Shown one piece after another: positions 1-6,996 of a stretch of 10,587 bases of DNA; positions within the stretch are counted from its first letter, which is position 1, and the number at the start of each line of letters is the position of its first letter. This DNA is from Bacteroidia bacterium (lineage in GTDB: Bacteria; Bacteroidota; Bacteroidia; Chitinophagales; Saprospiraceae): assembly GCA_030431945.1 (NCBI GenBank), contig JAUIIF010000098.1:1-10587 (forward strand), in the 5' to 3' direction. The notes beneath the pieces were generated by a model that ran no database searches, was not told where the DNA came from, and saw only the letters and a list, made by a program, of their open reading frames with translations. A program made the position numbers and the translations under genes.

Positions 1-2063
1 CAACTGCGTTCTGGGGGCTGATAGGAATGACCGTTGGGCTCCTGGCCGCCTTACAAATGGTTTTCCCTTCTTTGAACACCATTGCCGAACTGACTTTCGG
101 CCGGGTCCGGCCACTCCACACCAACGCCGCGATTTTCGCTTTCGTTGGCAACGGAATTTTCATGGGGGTGTACTACAGCTTACAGCGCCTGCTGAAAGCG
201 AGAATGTTCTCTGACCTGCTGAGTAAATTACATTTTTACGGCTGGCAGCTGATCATTCTGGCGGCAGCCATTACCCTTCCCCTGGGGATCACGACCAGTA
301 AAGAATATGCAGAACTGGAGTGGCCCATTGACATTGGCATTGCGCTGGTCTGGATCATTTTCGGCATCAACATGTTTGGTACGATCATGAAGCGCCGGGA
401 GCGTCACCTCTACGTGGCCATCTGGTTCTACATCGCGACCTGGGTAACCGTAACGGTACTGCACGTGGGTAACAGCCTGGAATTACCCGTCAGCCTCTGG
501 AAGAGCTACCCGCTCTTCGCCGGAGTGCAAGACGCACTGGTACAGTGGTGGTACGGACACAATGCCGTGGCCTTCTTCCTGACGACTCCTTACCTCGGCC
601 TGATGTACTACTTCCTGCCCAAAGCAGCGAACCGGCCCGTCTTCAGCTACCGACTCTCCATCATTCACTTCTGGGCCCTGATTTTCATTTATATCTGGGC
701 CGGCCCTCACCATTTGCTGTACACCAGCCTTCCGGACTGGGCCCAGAGCCTGGGCATGGTTTTCAGCCTGATGCTGATTGCCCCCAGCTGGGGCGGAATG
801 CTCAATGGCCTGCTGACCTTGCGCGGAGCCTGGGACAAAGTCCGGGAAGATCCGGTGCTGAAAATGATGGTGGTTGCCGTTACGGCTTACGGCATGGCTA
901 CGCTGGAAGGTCCGCTGCTCTCCATCAAGAGCGTTAATGCAATCAGTCACTACACGGACTGGACCGTTGGCCACGTCCACATTGGTACGCTGGGCTGGAA
1001 CGGCATGCTGACTTTCGGGGTGCTTTACTTCCTCTTCCCACGGCTGTTCAAAACCAAACTGTACAGCAAAAAACTGGCCAACGTTCACTTCTGGATTGCC
1101 ACCCTCGGCATGCTTTTTTACGCCGTCCCCCTCTACTGGGCCGGCTGGACGCAGAGTGCCATGTGGAAGCAGTTCCTCCCCGAAGGAATGCTGCAGTACG
1201 GTAACTTCCTGGAAACGGTGGATGCCATCCTGCCGATGTACGCCATGCGCGCCTTTGGCGGAACGATTTACCTGGCGGGGGTAATCCTGATGATTTACAA
1301 CCTGATCAAGACGGTTAAGCAGGGCACCTTCGAAGATGATGAGCCTGCAGCAGCGCCGCCCCTGGCCGCCAGCCCCGCTGGTCATAAGGGAGAATACTGG
1401 CACCGTTGGATTGAGCGCCGGCCGGTACAGCTGCTGGTAGGGTCTACCATTGTGGTCCTGATTGGCGGACTCGCCGAAGTGTTCCCCATGGTCATGGTCG
1501 AAGACAATGTACCGAAGATTGCCGCCGTCCAGCCATACTCTCCCCTCGAGCTGCAGGGCCGGGATATTTACATCCGTGAAGGTTGTAATAATTGTCACAG
1601 TCAGATGATCCGGCCGTTCCGTTCCGAAACGGAACGCTACGGACAATATTCGATGTCCGGCGAATACATTTATGATCGCCCGCACCTGTGGGGCAGTAAG
1701 CGTACCGGACCGGATGTTCACCGGGTCGGCGGCAAATATCCCGACAGCTGGCACTACCGGCATATGGAAAATCCGCAGTCCACCAGCCCTGGCAGTATCA
1801 TGCCAGATTATTCCTGGATGCTCACCAGGAAGGTCGATAACAGCTTATTGCCCGCCAAGATCCGGGCCCTGCAAACACTCGGAACACCGTACGAGGAGGG
1901 CTATGATGAACTGGCCATCGGAGAGGCAGAAGAACAGGCTGCACAAATTGCGGAGTCCCTGCGAAAGGACGGCATTGAGGACGACGAACTCGAACAGAAA
2001 GAAATCGTCGCCATCATCGCTTACCTCCAGCGCCTGGGTACGGACATCAAAACCACTAAATAA
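1..2063 (+). CDS. ccoNO: cbb3 cytochrome c oxidase, fused CcoN-CcoO subunits (5' partial)
   Basis: This is the catalytic core of a high-affinity cbb3 oxidase in the inner membrane, reducing O2 with electrons from c-type cytochromes and pumping protons. The reading frame is open from base 3, so the ATG at 27 is internal; roughly 20 N-terminal residues are missing, judged from the place of the first haem ligand. The CcoN part shows the low-spin haem His in RPLHTN (base 117), CuB ligands in YGHN (558) and GPHH (708, 711), the cross-linking Tyr six residues before that pair (690), and GHVH (972, 978) for the two haems. After a Pro/Ala linker (about 1345-1390) comes CcoO: one membrane anchor (about 1425-1490), haem c motif CNNCH (1584-1598) and probable axial Met (1800). 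Fusion of N and O is known in Bacteroidota. The call is firm. Confidence 0.97.
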   Translation, partial: TAFWGLIGMTVGLLAALQMVFPSLNTIAELTFGRVRPLHTNAAIFAFVGNGIFMGVYYSLQRLLKARMFSDLLSKLHFYGWQLIILAAAITLPLGITTSKEYAELEWPIDIGIALVWIIFGINMFGTIMKRRERHLYVAIWFYIATWVTVTVLHVGNSLELPVSLWKSYPLFAGVQDALVQWWYGHNAVAFFLTTPYLGLMYYFLPKAANRPVFSYRLSIIHFWALIFIYIWAGPHHLLYTSLPDWAQSLGMVFSLMLIAPSWGGMLNGLLTLRGAWDKVREDPVLKMMVVAVTAYGMATLEGPLLSIKSVNAISHYTDWTVGHVHIGTLGWNGMLTFGVLYFLFPRLFKTKLYSKKLANVHFWIATLGMLFYAVPLYWAGWTQSAMWKQFLPEGMLQYGNFLETVDAILPMYAMRAFGGTIYLAGVILMIYNLIKTVKQGTFEDDEPAAAPPLAASPAGHKGEYWHRWIERRPVQLLVGSTIVVLIGGLAEVFPMVMVEDNVPKIAAVQPYSPLELQGRDIYIREGCNNCHSQMIRPFRSETERYGQYSMSGEYIYDRPHLWGSKRTGPDVHRVGGKYPDSWHYRHMENPQSTSPGSIMPDYSWMLTRKVDNSLLPAKIRALQTLGTPYEEGYDELAIGEAEEQAAQIAESLRKDGIEDDELEQKEIVAIIAYLQRLGTDIKTTK

Positions 2064-2069
2064 GGGCGG

Positions 2070-2108
2070 CGGTGGGTAGTGGGCAGGTAGCCTGCTTACT
2101 ACCCACCG
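2070..2108 (+). other. Strong intra-operon hairpin between ccoNO and ccoQ
   Basis: An 11-base arm (2070-2080, CGGTGGGTAGT) pairs perfectly with 2098-2108. Inside it two G-U pairs (2081-2082 with 2096-2097) lead into a second stem, GCAGG (2083-2087) with CCTGC (2091-2095), closed by a three-base TAG loop. The whole element is therefore one 18-pair hairpin. It starts seven bases after the ccoNO stop and ends 23 bases before the ccoQ start. No T-run follows, so it does not look like a simple terminator. It may stabilise or process the mRNA and so set the ratio of subunits, or it may be a dispersed palindromic repeat, because GGGTAGT recurs at 6777 and 6785. Pairing is directly visible; function is inferred. 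Confidence 0.7.
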
Positions 2109-2131
2109 GTGCTACAGAAAAACATCAAATC

Positions 2132-2320
2132 ATGGCAAAATATCTGCTCGCCGAATCCGGCATCAACTGGTTGGCCATCATGGCGTTGATCACCTTCTTC
2201 ATCATCTTCAGCATCTCGCTCGTCATGGTATTCGGGCGCGGACGCAGGAGCTATGCGGAGGTAGAACAGCAACCCCTGAACGACAGCTACCCTCTGAACG
2301 ACAAAAACAACCCACTGTGA
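2132..2320 (+). CDS. ccoQ: cbb3 oxidase small subunit CcoQ
   Basis: This small membrane protein of 62 residues belongs to the CcoQ/FixQ type, which stabilises the cbb3 complex and its contact with CcoP. It has one hydrophobic helix (about residues 10-33, starting INWLAIMALI), followed by a basic patch (GRGRR) and a short polar tail, the usual CcoQ layout. The ATG at 2132 is preferred to a GTG at 2072, because the upstream extension would run through the hairpin and is not membrane-like. The stop overlaps the next gene's start in a GTGA junction, implying coupled translation. CcoQ proteins are poorly conserved, so the assignment rests on size, topology and position between ccoNO and ccoP. Confidence 0.85.
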   Translation: MAKYLLAESGINWLAIMALITFFIIFSISLVMVFGRGRRSYAEVEQQPLNDSYPLNDKNNPL

Positions 2321-3210
2321 AAGGACTGAGTATTAACCTATTGTTAGACGCGACGACACCTCTGGCAGACGTTACCGCTGCCGGGCCACTCAGTGGCATG
2401 TCCGTACTTGAGCAACTGCTCTTTAGTCTGATTCTGATTGTAATCCTTGGTGGAGGCCTGGCAATTATCAACCTGAGCTCCACCATGGTTCGCCTCCAGC
2501 AGGCAAGACTGCTGGCGGAAACTAATCCGGAGCTCATTAAGGAAGCCGGCCTGGAAAACCTGATCAAGCCTACGCCCTGGTGGCAGGAGCTTTACCGCCG
2601 GTTTACGGATACTGTCCCGGTGGAAAAGGAAGCAGACATCATGCTGGACCACAACTACGACGGGGTACGGGAGCTGGACAACAACCTGCCGCCGTGGTGG
2701 AAAGGGGTATTCTATCTCTCCATTGCCTTTGCTCCTTTCTACCTCTACTTTAATCACTTTTCCGAGAATGCAGCTTCCAGCCAGGAGCGGTACGTAATGG
2801 AAATGGAGGAAGCAGAAGACGAAGTTAAAGCCTTCCTGGCGACGCAGAAAAATGCGATCGACGAATCCAACGTAACGCTCCTCGCCGATGCCGATGCCCT
2901 GGTAAACGGCGGGTTGATTTACAAAACGAAATGTGCAGTTTGTCACGGGCAAGCAGGGGAAGGGGGCATTGGCCCTAACCTCACCGATGCCTACTGGCTG
3001 CACGGCGGCTCGATTGCGGATGTCTTTCGCACGATCAAACAGGGGGTTCCGGAAAAAGGCATGATCGCCTGGAAGAATGACCTGCGCCCCCGGGATATGC
3101 AGGAGGTCGCCAGCTTCATCAAATCCATGGCTGGCTCCAACCCGCCTAACGGTAAGGAGCCGCAGGGAGAGCTGTATACCGAAGCGGCAGAAGACCAGGC
3201 CTCCAAATAA
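2317..3210 (+). CDS. ccoP: cbb3 oxidase cytochrome c subunit CcoP, single-haem form
   Basis: CcoP is the membrane-anchored cytochrome c that feeds electrons to CcoO/CcoN. The 297-residue product has a first hydrophobic helix (about 30-52), a charged region, then the FixP N-terminal signature (DHNYDGVRELDNNLPPWW, 111-128) leading into a second helix (129-147). A single cytochrome c domain follows, with haem motif CAVCH (206-210) and likely axial Met in GMIAW (M249). Classical proteobacterial CcoP carries two haem motifs and usually one main anchor; here only one CxxCH exists and there is an added N-terminal helix. The GTG start overlaps the ccoQ stop by four bases; the first ATG (2398) would remove residues just before helix one, so GTG is favoured but not proven. 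The role is firm. Confidence 0.93.
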   Translation: MKGLSINLLLDATTPLADVTAAGPLSGMSVLEQLLFSLILIVILGGGLAIINLSSTMVRLQQARLLAETNPELIKEAGLENLIKPTPWWQELYRRFTDTVPVEKEADIMLDHNYDGVRELDNNLPPWWKGVFYLSIAFAPFYLYFNHFSENAASSQERYVMEMEEAEDEVKAFLATQKNAIDESNVTLLADADALVNGGLIYKTKCAVCHGQAGEGGIGPNLTDAYWLHGGSIADVFRTIKQGVPEKGMIAWKNDLRPRDMQEVASFIKSMAGSNPPNGKEPQGELYTEAAEDQASK

Positions 3211-3219
3211 TACCGGTTG

Positions 3220-3253
3220 GCAGCGCCATGCCGCGCTTTGCGCATGGCGCTGC
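3220..3253 (+). other. Strong hairpin in the ccoP-ccoG intergenic region
   Basis: GCAGCGCCATG (3220-3230) pairs perfectly with CATGGCGCTGC (3243-3253). After an unpaired C, an inner CGC/GCG stem (3232-3234 with 3240-3242) closes on a GCTTT loop. It begins ten bases after the ccoP stop. No T-run follows, so complete termination is unlikely; mRNA 3'-end protection or partial termination would lower assembly-gene expression relative to the oxidase subunits. The rest of the 190-base gap has further short complementary pieces (CCCCGGCGGGG near 3317-3327; CTGCGT near 3291 with ACGCAG near 3346), but no riboswitch class or credible small gene was recognised. Confidence 0.65.
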
Positions 3254-3400
3254 TCCGGGCTTTAACCAGCTCAACCAGTAAAAAAGGTGCCTGCGTCCGG
3301 TCCATGGTAAACACCACCCCGGCGGGGAAAGCGACTACTTCCCCTACGCAGAGATCAGAGAATACCCCTACCGTAACCAAAAAACGAAACCAAGCAGGTC

Positions 3401-5023
3401 ATGAATAACCAAGTAGACAAGGAGGCTTTCCGGGATTCCATCGCCACGGTTAACAGTGACGGAAAAAGACAGTGGATTTACCCCAAGCAGCCCCAGGGGC
3501 GGTACTATAACTGGAGGAGCTACGTCAGCTACGTTCTGCTGATCATTCTTTTCGGCTTACCCTGGATTAAGGTGGGGGGTGAGCCACTGGTAATGCTTAA
3601 CGTCCTGGAGCGGAAATTCATCCTCTTTGGCCTTTCGTTCACGCCGCAGGATTTTCATCTATTCGCCATCCTGATGATTACCGGGGTGGTGTTTATTGCC
3701 TTATTCACGGTAGTATTTGGTCGTATTTTCTGTGGTTGGGTCTGTCCGCAAACCATCTTCATGGAAATGGTTTTCCGTAAGATCGAATACTGGACGGAAG
3801 GCGATGCTAACGCCCAGAAGCGGCTCAACAAGGCTCCCTGGACGGCAAGTAAGCTTCGTAAAAAGGCCCTTAAACACGGTCTTTTCCTGGTGGTTTCGGC
3901 CCTGATTGCCCATACCTTCCTGGCCTACATCATCGGCATGGATGCAGTGCTGGAAACGGTTACGCAATCCCCACTTGCCGCACCTGCGGGGTTCCTGGCC
4001 ATCGTCATCTTCATCGGTGTTTTCTACTTCGTTTTCGCTAACATGCGCGAGCAGGTTTGTATTGCCATTTGTCCTTACGGCCGCCTGCAGGGCGTCTTGC
4101 TGGTAGACGAGAGTATTTCCGTCATTTACGACTACGTGCGGGGGGAACCCCGGGGCAAGATCCGGAAGGGGAAGCCCAAAAAAAGCAGCTGCTCTGATTG
4201 CGAAAACTGCCGGGACGGGAAAGATACCTGTGGCGATCAGATGATTAACCGAATGGAAGAAGCCATGCGGAAGAACGGAGTTGGCGCCCCCCTACCCTCC
4301 GCTGCACCTGCGGCCGCGCCCCCTTCAGCAAAAGAAGAAGCTCCGGCCCTCGGCTTTACCCTTTCCGCATCAGAGAACACCGTGACCCTTGCCGCTCCGG
4401 CTACGGCAAAACCGGCTAAGGGGGACTGTATTGACTGCGGGCTTTGTGTGCAGGTCTGCCCCACGGGTATAGACATTCGCAATGGTATTCAGCTCGAGTG
4501 CGTCAACTGTACTGCCTGTATCGATGCCTGCGATGCCGTGATGGATAAAATTGAGCGGCCGCGCGGGTTGATCCGCTACGATAGTGAGACGGGGGTACGG
4601 GATAAAGTGCGCAAGATCTGGACCACCAGGGTCGTAGCCTACTCAGGCGTACTCCTGGCGCTGATCGCCCTTAACCTGGTGCTACTCGGGGGCAGGGACG
4701 GGCTGGACGTGATCCTGCTCAGGACGCCGGGCATGCTCTACCAGGAGAATGAAGACGGCTCGATCAACAACCTGTACACCTATCAGCTCGTGAATAAAAC
4801 CGGGAAAGAATTGCCGCTGGAGTTCCGAATTGAAGGGGCTACGGTGCGGCCCGTAGGGTCGGCACCAGTTGCTGTTCCCGGGGAAGTGAAGGAGGGGGTC
4901 CTCTTCATTGACGTCCCCGCCTCTGCTTCCGGAGATTATCCGGACGAGCTATCCATCGACGTCTGGTCCGGCCCCGAGAAACTGAAAACCATCACTACTA
5001 CTTTCATCCACCCTAAAAAGTAA
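3401..5023 (+). CDS. ccoG: CcoG-type iron-sulfur membrane protein (cbb3 assembly, copper reductase family)
   Basis: CcoG proteins are membrane iron-sulfur proteins shown in proteobacteria to reduce Cu(II) for delivery to the cbb3 copper site. The 540-residue product has N-terminal membrane helices, the motif FCGWVCP (C111, C115), a second CIAICPYG motif (C220, C224), then two ferredoxin-like cysteine sets (C343, C346, C349, C353 and C367, C370, C373, C377), a further helix (about 410-430) and a C-terminal beta-rich domain, all typical of the family. It is longer than the usual 460-480 residues because of an insert of about 80 residues (about 262-342) before the first ferredoxin set. The insert has C264, C267, C270 and C277 and a Pro/Ala-rich stretch. 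The ATG at 3401 fits the family N-terminus; fixH follows four bases after the stop. Confidence 0.95.
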   Translation: MNNQVDKEAFRDSIATVNSDGKRQWIYPKQPQGRYYNWRSYVSYVLLIILFGLPWIKVGGEPLVMLNVLERKFILFGLSFTPQDFHLFAILMITGVVFIALFTVVFGRIFCGWVCPQTIFMEMVFRKIEYWTEGDANAQKRLNKAPWTASKLRKKALKHGLFLVVSALIAHTFLAYIIGMDAVLETVTQSPLAAPAGFLAIVIFIGVFYFVFANMREQVCIAICPYGRLQGVLLVDESISVIYDYVRGEPRGKIRKGKPKKSSCSDCENCRDGKDTCGDQMINRMEEAMRKNGVGAPLPSAAPAAAPPSAKEEAPALGFTLSASENTVTLAAPATAKPAKGDCIDCGLCVQVCPTGIDIRNGIQLECVNCTACIDACDAVMDKIERPRGLIRYDSETGVRDKVRKIWTTRVVAYSGVLLALIALNLVLLGGRDGLDVILLRTPGMLYQENEDGSINNLYTYQLVNKTGKELPLEFRIEGATVRPVGSAPVAVPGEVKEGVLFIDVPASASGDYPDELSIDVWSGPEKLKTITTTFIHPKK

Positions 5024-5027
5024 ACTC

Positions 5028-5465
5028 ATGAAACTGCATTGGGGACACGGAATTGCAATATTCTACACCGTATTTGTGCTAACGCTGGTCGTAGTAGTAG
5101 TTAAGAGTACTACGTTTGACAACAGCCTGGTGACCGAGGAGTATTACCAACGGGACATTAATTACCAGCAGGAATACGACCGGCGGCTCAACAGCGACCA
5201 ACTGGCCACTAAGGTCAGCCTGGAAAAAGTAGCCGGACAATACCGGGTCATTTTCCCGGAGAAAATGGCACAAGGGGCCACCGGCACCTTACACTTTTAC
5301 CGCCCCAGCAGCGCTAAGGATGACCGTACCGTTGCGGTAAGCGTGGACCAGGCCGGCGGCATGAACCTTTCGCTGGCCGGACTTAAGCCAGGGCGCTACC
5401 GTGCCATTCTGGAGTGGAGTTCCGGAGGCAAGGATTACCTGGACGAGTTTTACCTGATGGTTTAA
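5028..5465 (+). CDS. ccoH: FixH/CcoH family cbb3 assembly protein
   Basis: FixH/CcoH is a small bitopic membrane protein required for stable assembly of cbb3 oxidase. The 145-residue product has a short basic N-terminus, one hydrophobic helix (about 7-26) and then the family signature LVTEEYYQRDINYQQEY (34-50). The remainder is a periplasmic beta-rich domain. Length is slightly below many proteobacterial members but normal for Bacteroidota. It starts four bases after ccoG, so the two are probably co-translated. In many organisms ccoI and ccoS come next; here they do not, and a safE-like gene follows after 197 bases. That gap holds an inverted repeat (5494-5501 with 5532-5539) and a ten-base palindrome (5549-5558) without a clear role. 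Confidence 0.9.
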   Translation: MKLHWGHGIAIFYTVFVLTLVVVVVKSTTFDNSLVTEEYYQRDINYQQEYDRRLNSDQLATKVSLEKVAGQYRVIFPEKMAQGATGTLHFYRPSSAKDDRTVAVSVDQAGGMNLSLAGLKPGRYRAILEWSSGGKDYLDEFYLMV

Positions 5466-5662
5466 TCCGCCTCTGGAGCCACAGGTATTGTCTCTTGTAT
5501 TTTTCAGGTACGTATAACAACTTACCCAACTAATACAAGGGGTACACCCAGCATGCTGCGAAAGGCGAATTTCCGCCCCTTAGCAAAGGTCTTATTTCAG
5601 GGCTGGCAGTGCCTTTCGTCGCCCACATTTTTATCCATTCACGCCATCAACCGTCAAGAAAA

Positions 5663-6352
5663 ATGGAGCTTATTGCTGCTTTTACGCTGGGTTTACTCGG
5701 TAGTCTGCACTGCGTAGGCATGTGCGGACCGCTGATGCTGGCGGCAAACACTGCCGGCGGAGGAACCTGGCGTCAGCCTTTGGTGTACCAGGCTGGACGC
5801 CTGACGACTTACCTGCTGCTTGGTGCCTTGCTGGGCGGCCTGGGGCTGGGGCTTCGCCTCTGGAACGCACAGAGTGCGCTGGCCATCATTTCCGGTATTG
5901 CGCTACTGATTTTCGCTTTGCTCCGCATGGACCCGGGCAAGTGGTTACTGCGGTGGCCGGTGTACGCTAAGTGGCAACTGCAATTACGTGGTTGGATGGG
6001 CCATTTTCTGCAACGAAGCGGTCTTCCGGCCCAGTACGCCTTAGGAGTCTGCAATGGTCTGGTACCGTGCGGCCTGGTGTACCTGGCCATCATCGGAGCT
6101 GCGAATACGGGGACTCCCTGGTCGGGTGCGGGGTTCATGCTGGCTTTTGGCCTGGGGACACTTCCCCTGCTGAGTGCCAGTTTGTACGCCGGGCGCAGAC
6201 TGCTTACCTTCAGGCCGGACACCCTGAACCGGTGGACCCCGGTGATCATGCTGGCCACCGCAGTCATCTTAATCTGGCGGGGCTGGACAGCTCACGTACC
6301 GGGTGATTTTTTCAATTTTCAAGACCTGGCTTTCCCGCCACTTTGTCATTAA
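5663..6352 (+). CDS. Sulfite exporter TauE/SafE-like membrane protein (DsbD/UreH-like), probable metal-linked cbb3 accessory
   Basis: The 229-residue integral membrane protein has about six hydrophobic segments. It carries two paired cysteine motifs typical of the TauE/SafE and DsbD-like transmembrane group: HCVGMCGP (16-23) and GVCNGLVPCGLVY (128-140), probably related halves facing each other in the membrane. Such genes often follow ccoG/ccoH, where a role in copper or thiol handling for oxidase maturation is suspected; the transported substrate is not established, and the name sulfite exporter should not be read literally. The ATG at 5663 is chosen because the family N-terminus starts directly with a hydrophobic helix; an in-frame upstream extension to 5609 is polar and unlike the family. 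The CBS gene follows after 17 bases. Confidence 0.85.
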   Translation: MELIAAFTLGLLGSLHCVGMCGPLMLAANTAGGGTWRQPLVYQAGRLTTYLLLGALLGGLGLGLRLWNAQSALAIISGIALLIFALLRMDPGKWLLRWPVYAKWQLQLRGWMGHFLQRSGLPAQYALGVCNGLVPCGLVYLAIIGAANTGTPWSGAGFMLAFGLGTLPLLSASLYAGRRLLTFRPDTLNRWTPVIMLATAVILIWRGWTAHVPGDFFNFQDLAFPPLCH

Positions 6353-6369
6353 CCTAAAAGAATACCAAT

Positions 6370-6774
6370 ATGAATCCGCTGATCAAAGTTTCCTCCCTGA
6401 TGAGTACCGAACTGGTAAAAATCATGGTTTCCACGCCTTTAAAAGACGCAAAGGAGCTGATGGAAAAACACCAAATCCACCACCTGCCGGTCGTTTCTGC
6501 TGAGGGTAATCTGTTGGGAATACTCAGCCAATCTGACTTCCTGAAAACACTGGATTTCGATGCATCAGCCACCACTGCCGGGGAGTTAATGACGGACCAC
6601 CTCGCAAAACTGGAGCCCGGAGATACCATCCGCACCGCCGCCAATGTCTTCGCGCTGAATAAATTCCACGCCCTTCCCGTTGTGGAAGGCGAAAAGCTGG
6701 TGGGAATCCTGACGACGCTGGACCTGATTCGCTTGATGGACCGGGAGGAAGTTCGCCTGGAGGACTATAAATAG
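6370..6774 (+). CDS. Tandem CBS-domain protein
   Basis: The 134-residue soluble protein consists almost only of two CBS domains (about 8-61 and 73-123), a module that binds adenine nucleotides such as AMP or ATP and acts as an energy-state sensor. Both repeats show the usual HxLPVV core (HHLPVV 37-42; HALPVV 100-105) and the S/T-x-x-D nucleotide-ribose motif (SQSD ending at D56; TTLD ending at D118), so ligand binding looks intact. There is no catalytic or DNA-binding domain. Its start is 17 bases after the safE-like gene, suggesting one transcript. The partner is unknown; two-CBS proteins elsewhere (for example hypoxic response protein 1 of Mycobacterium) are linked to low oxygen, making a respiratory role plausible but only inferred. 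Confidence 0.88.
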   Translation: MNPLIKVSSLMSTELVKIMVSTPLKDAKELMEKHQIHHLPVVSAEGNLLGILSQSDFLKTLDFDASATTAGELMTDHLAKLEPGDTIRTAANVFALNKFHALPVVEGEKLVGILTTLDLIRLMDREEVRLEDYK

Positions 6775-6776
6775 CC

Positions 6777-6797
6777 GGGTAGTTGGGTAGTCAGGTA
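6777..6797 (+). repeat. Short tandem GGGTAGT-type repeat after the CBS gene
   Basis: GGGTAGT occurs at 6777-6783 and again at 6785-6791, followed by a related AGGTA (6793-6797), giving a period of about eight bases right after the stop codon. The same heptamer lies in the left arm of the hairpin at 2070-2108. This suggests a genome-wide intergenic repeat family, but two places in one window cannot prove it. Confidence 0.4.
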
Positions 6798-6834
6798 ATG
6801 AGTACTAACGGTGGTTGGACTGCGGAGGACAAGA

Positions 6835-6848
6835 CCGCTAATTAGCGG
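6835..6848. promoter_or_regulatory. Perfect 14-base palindrome in the CBS/small-membrane-protein gap
   Basis: CCGCTAATTAGCGG is its own reverse complement, with no mismatch and no spacer. It lies about 150 bases before the ATG of the next gene, in a 222-base non-coding gap. Its size and symmetry suit a binding site for a dimeric regulator, although the protein is unknown and the sequence is not the usual TTGAT-N4-ATCAA Fnr box. A weak hairpin (6945-6952 with 6957-6964, one mismatch) is also in this gap; nothing else there could be assigned. Confidence 0.35.
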
Positions 6849-6996
6849 GCGAGTTCCCGGTCAACACCGCACGTAAAGCGGGCGACCTGAAGAGCAGAAG
6901 AGTTGACTGACATTTATCATTTACCGGAATGATTCCCGTCAGCAGGCGGGCGCTTTCGCCGGCCGAAATTTGTGGTACAACAAAACACAAAAAGAT

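Noticed and set aside
483..1763. 426-codon open frame on the - strand
   Set aside because: It lies fully opposite ccoNO, whose conserved haem and copper ligands prove the + frame. The predicted - protein is Gly/Gln/His-rich, without recognisable domains; it is a shadow of codon bias.
2344..3003. 219-codon open frame on the - strand
   Set aside because: Opposite ccoP, no recognisable motif or membrane pattern, no promoter; a shadow frame.
2991..3380. 129-codon - strand frame over the end of ccoP and the gap
   Set aside because: Most of it is antisense to ccoP; the part in the gap has no recognisable domain.
3217..3408. 63-codon + frame in the ccoP-ccoG gap
   Set aside because: Starts with TTG inside the hairpin region, low-complexity Ser/Thr/Arg/Lys content, and overlaps the ccoG start; no sign of selection for coding.
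5471..5505. Possible terminator after fixH (CCTCTGG/CCACAGG then T-rich)
   Set aside because: The stem has a mismatch and would leave a two-base loop; the T-rich tail is broken. Too weak to call.
5494..5539. Inverted repeat CTTGTATT / AATACAAG with a 30-base spacer before the safE-like gene
   Set aside because: Eight bases with a long spacer is close to chance; no known regulatory element fits.
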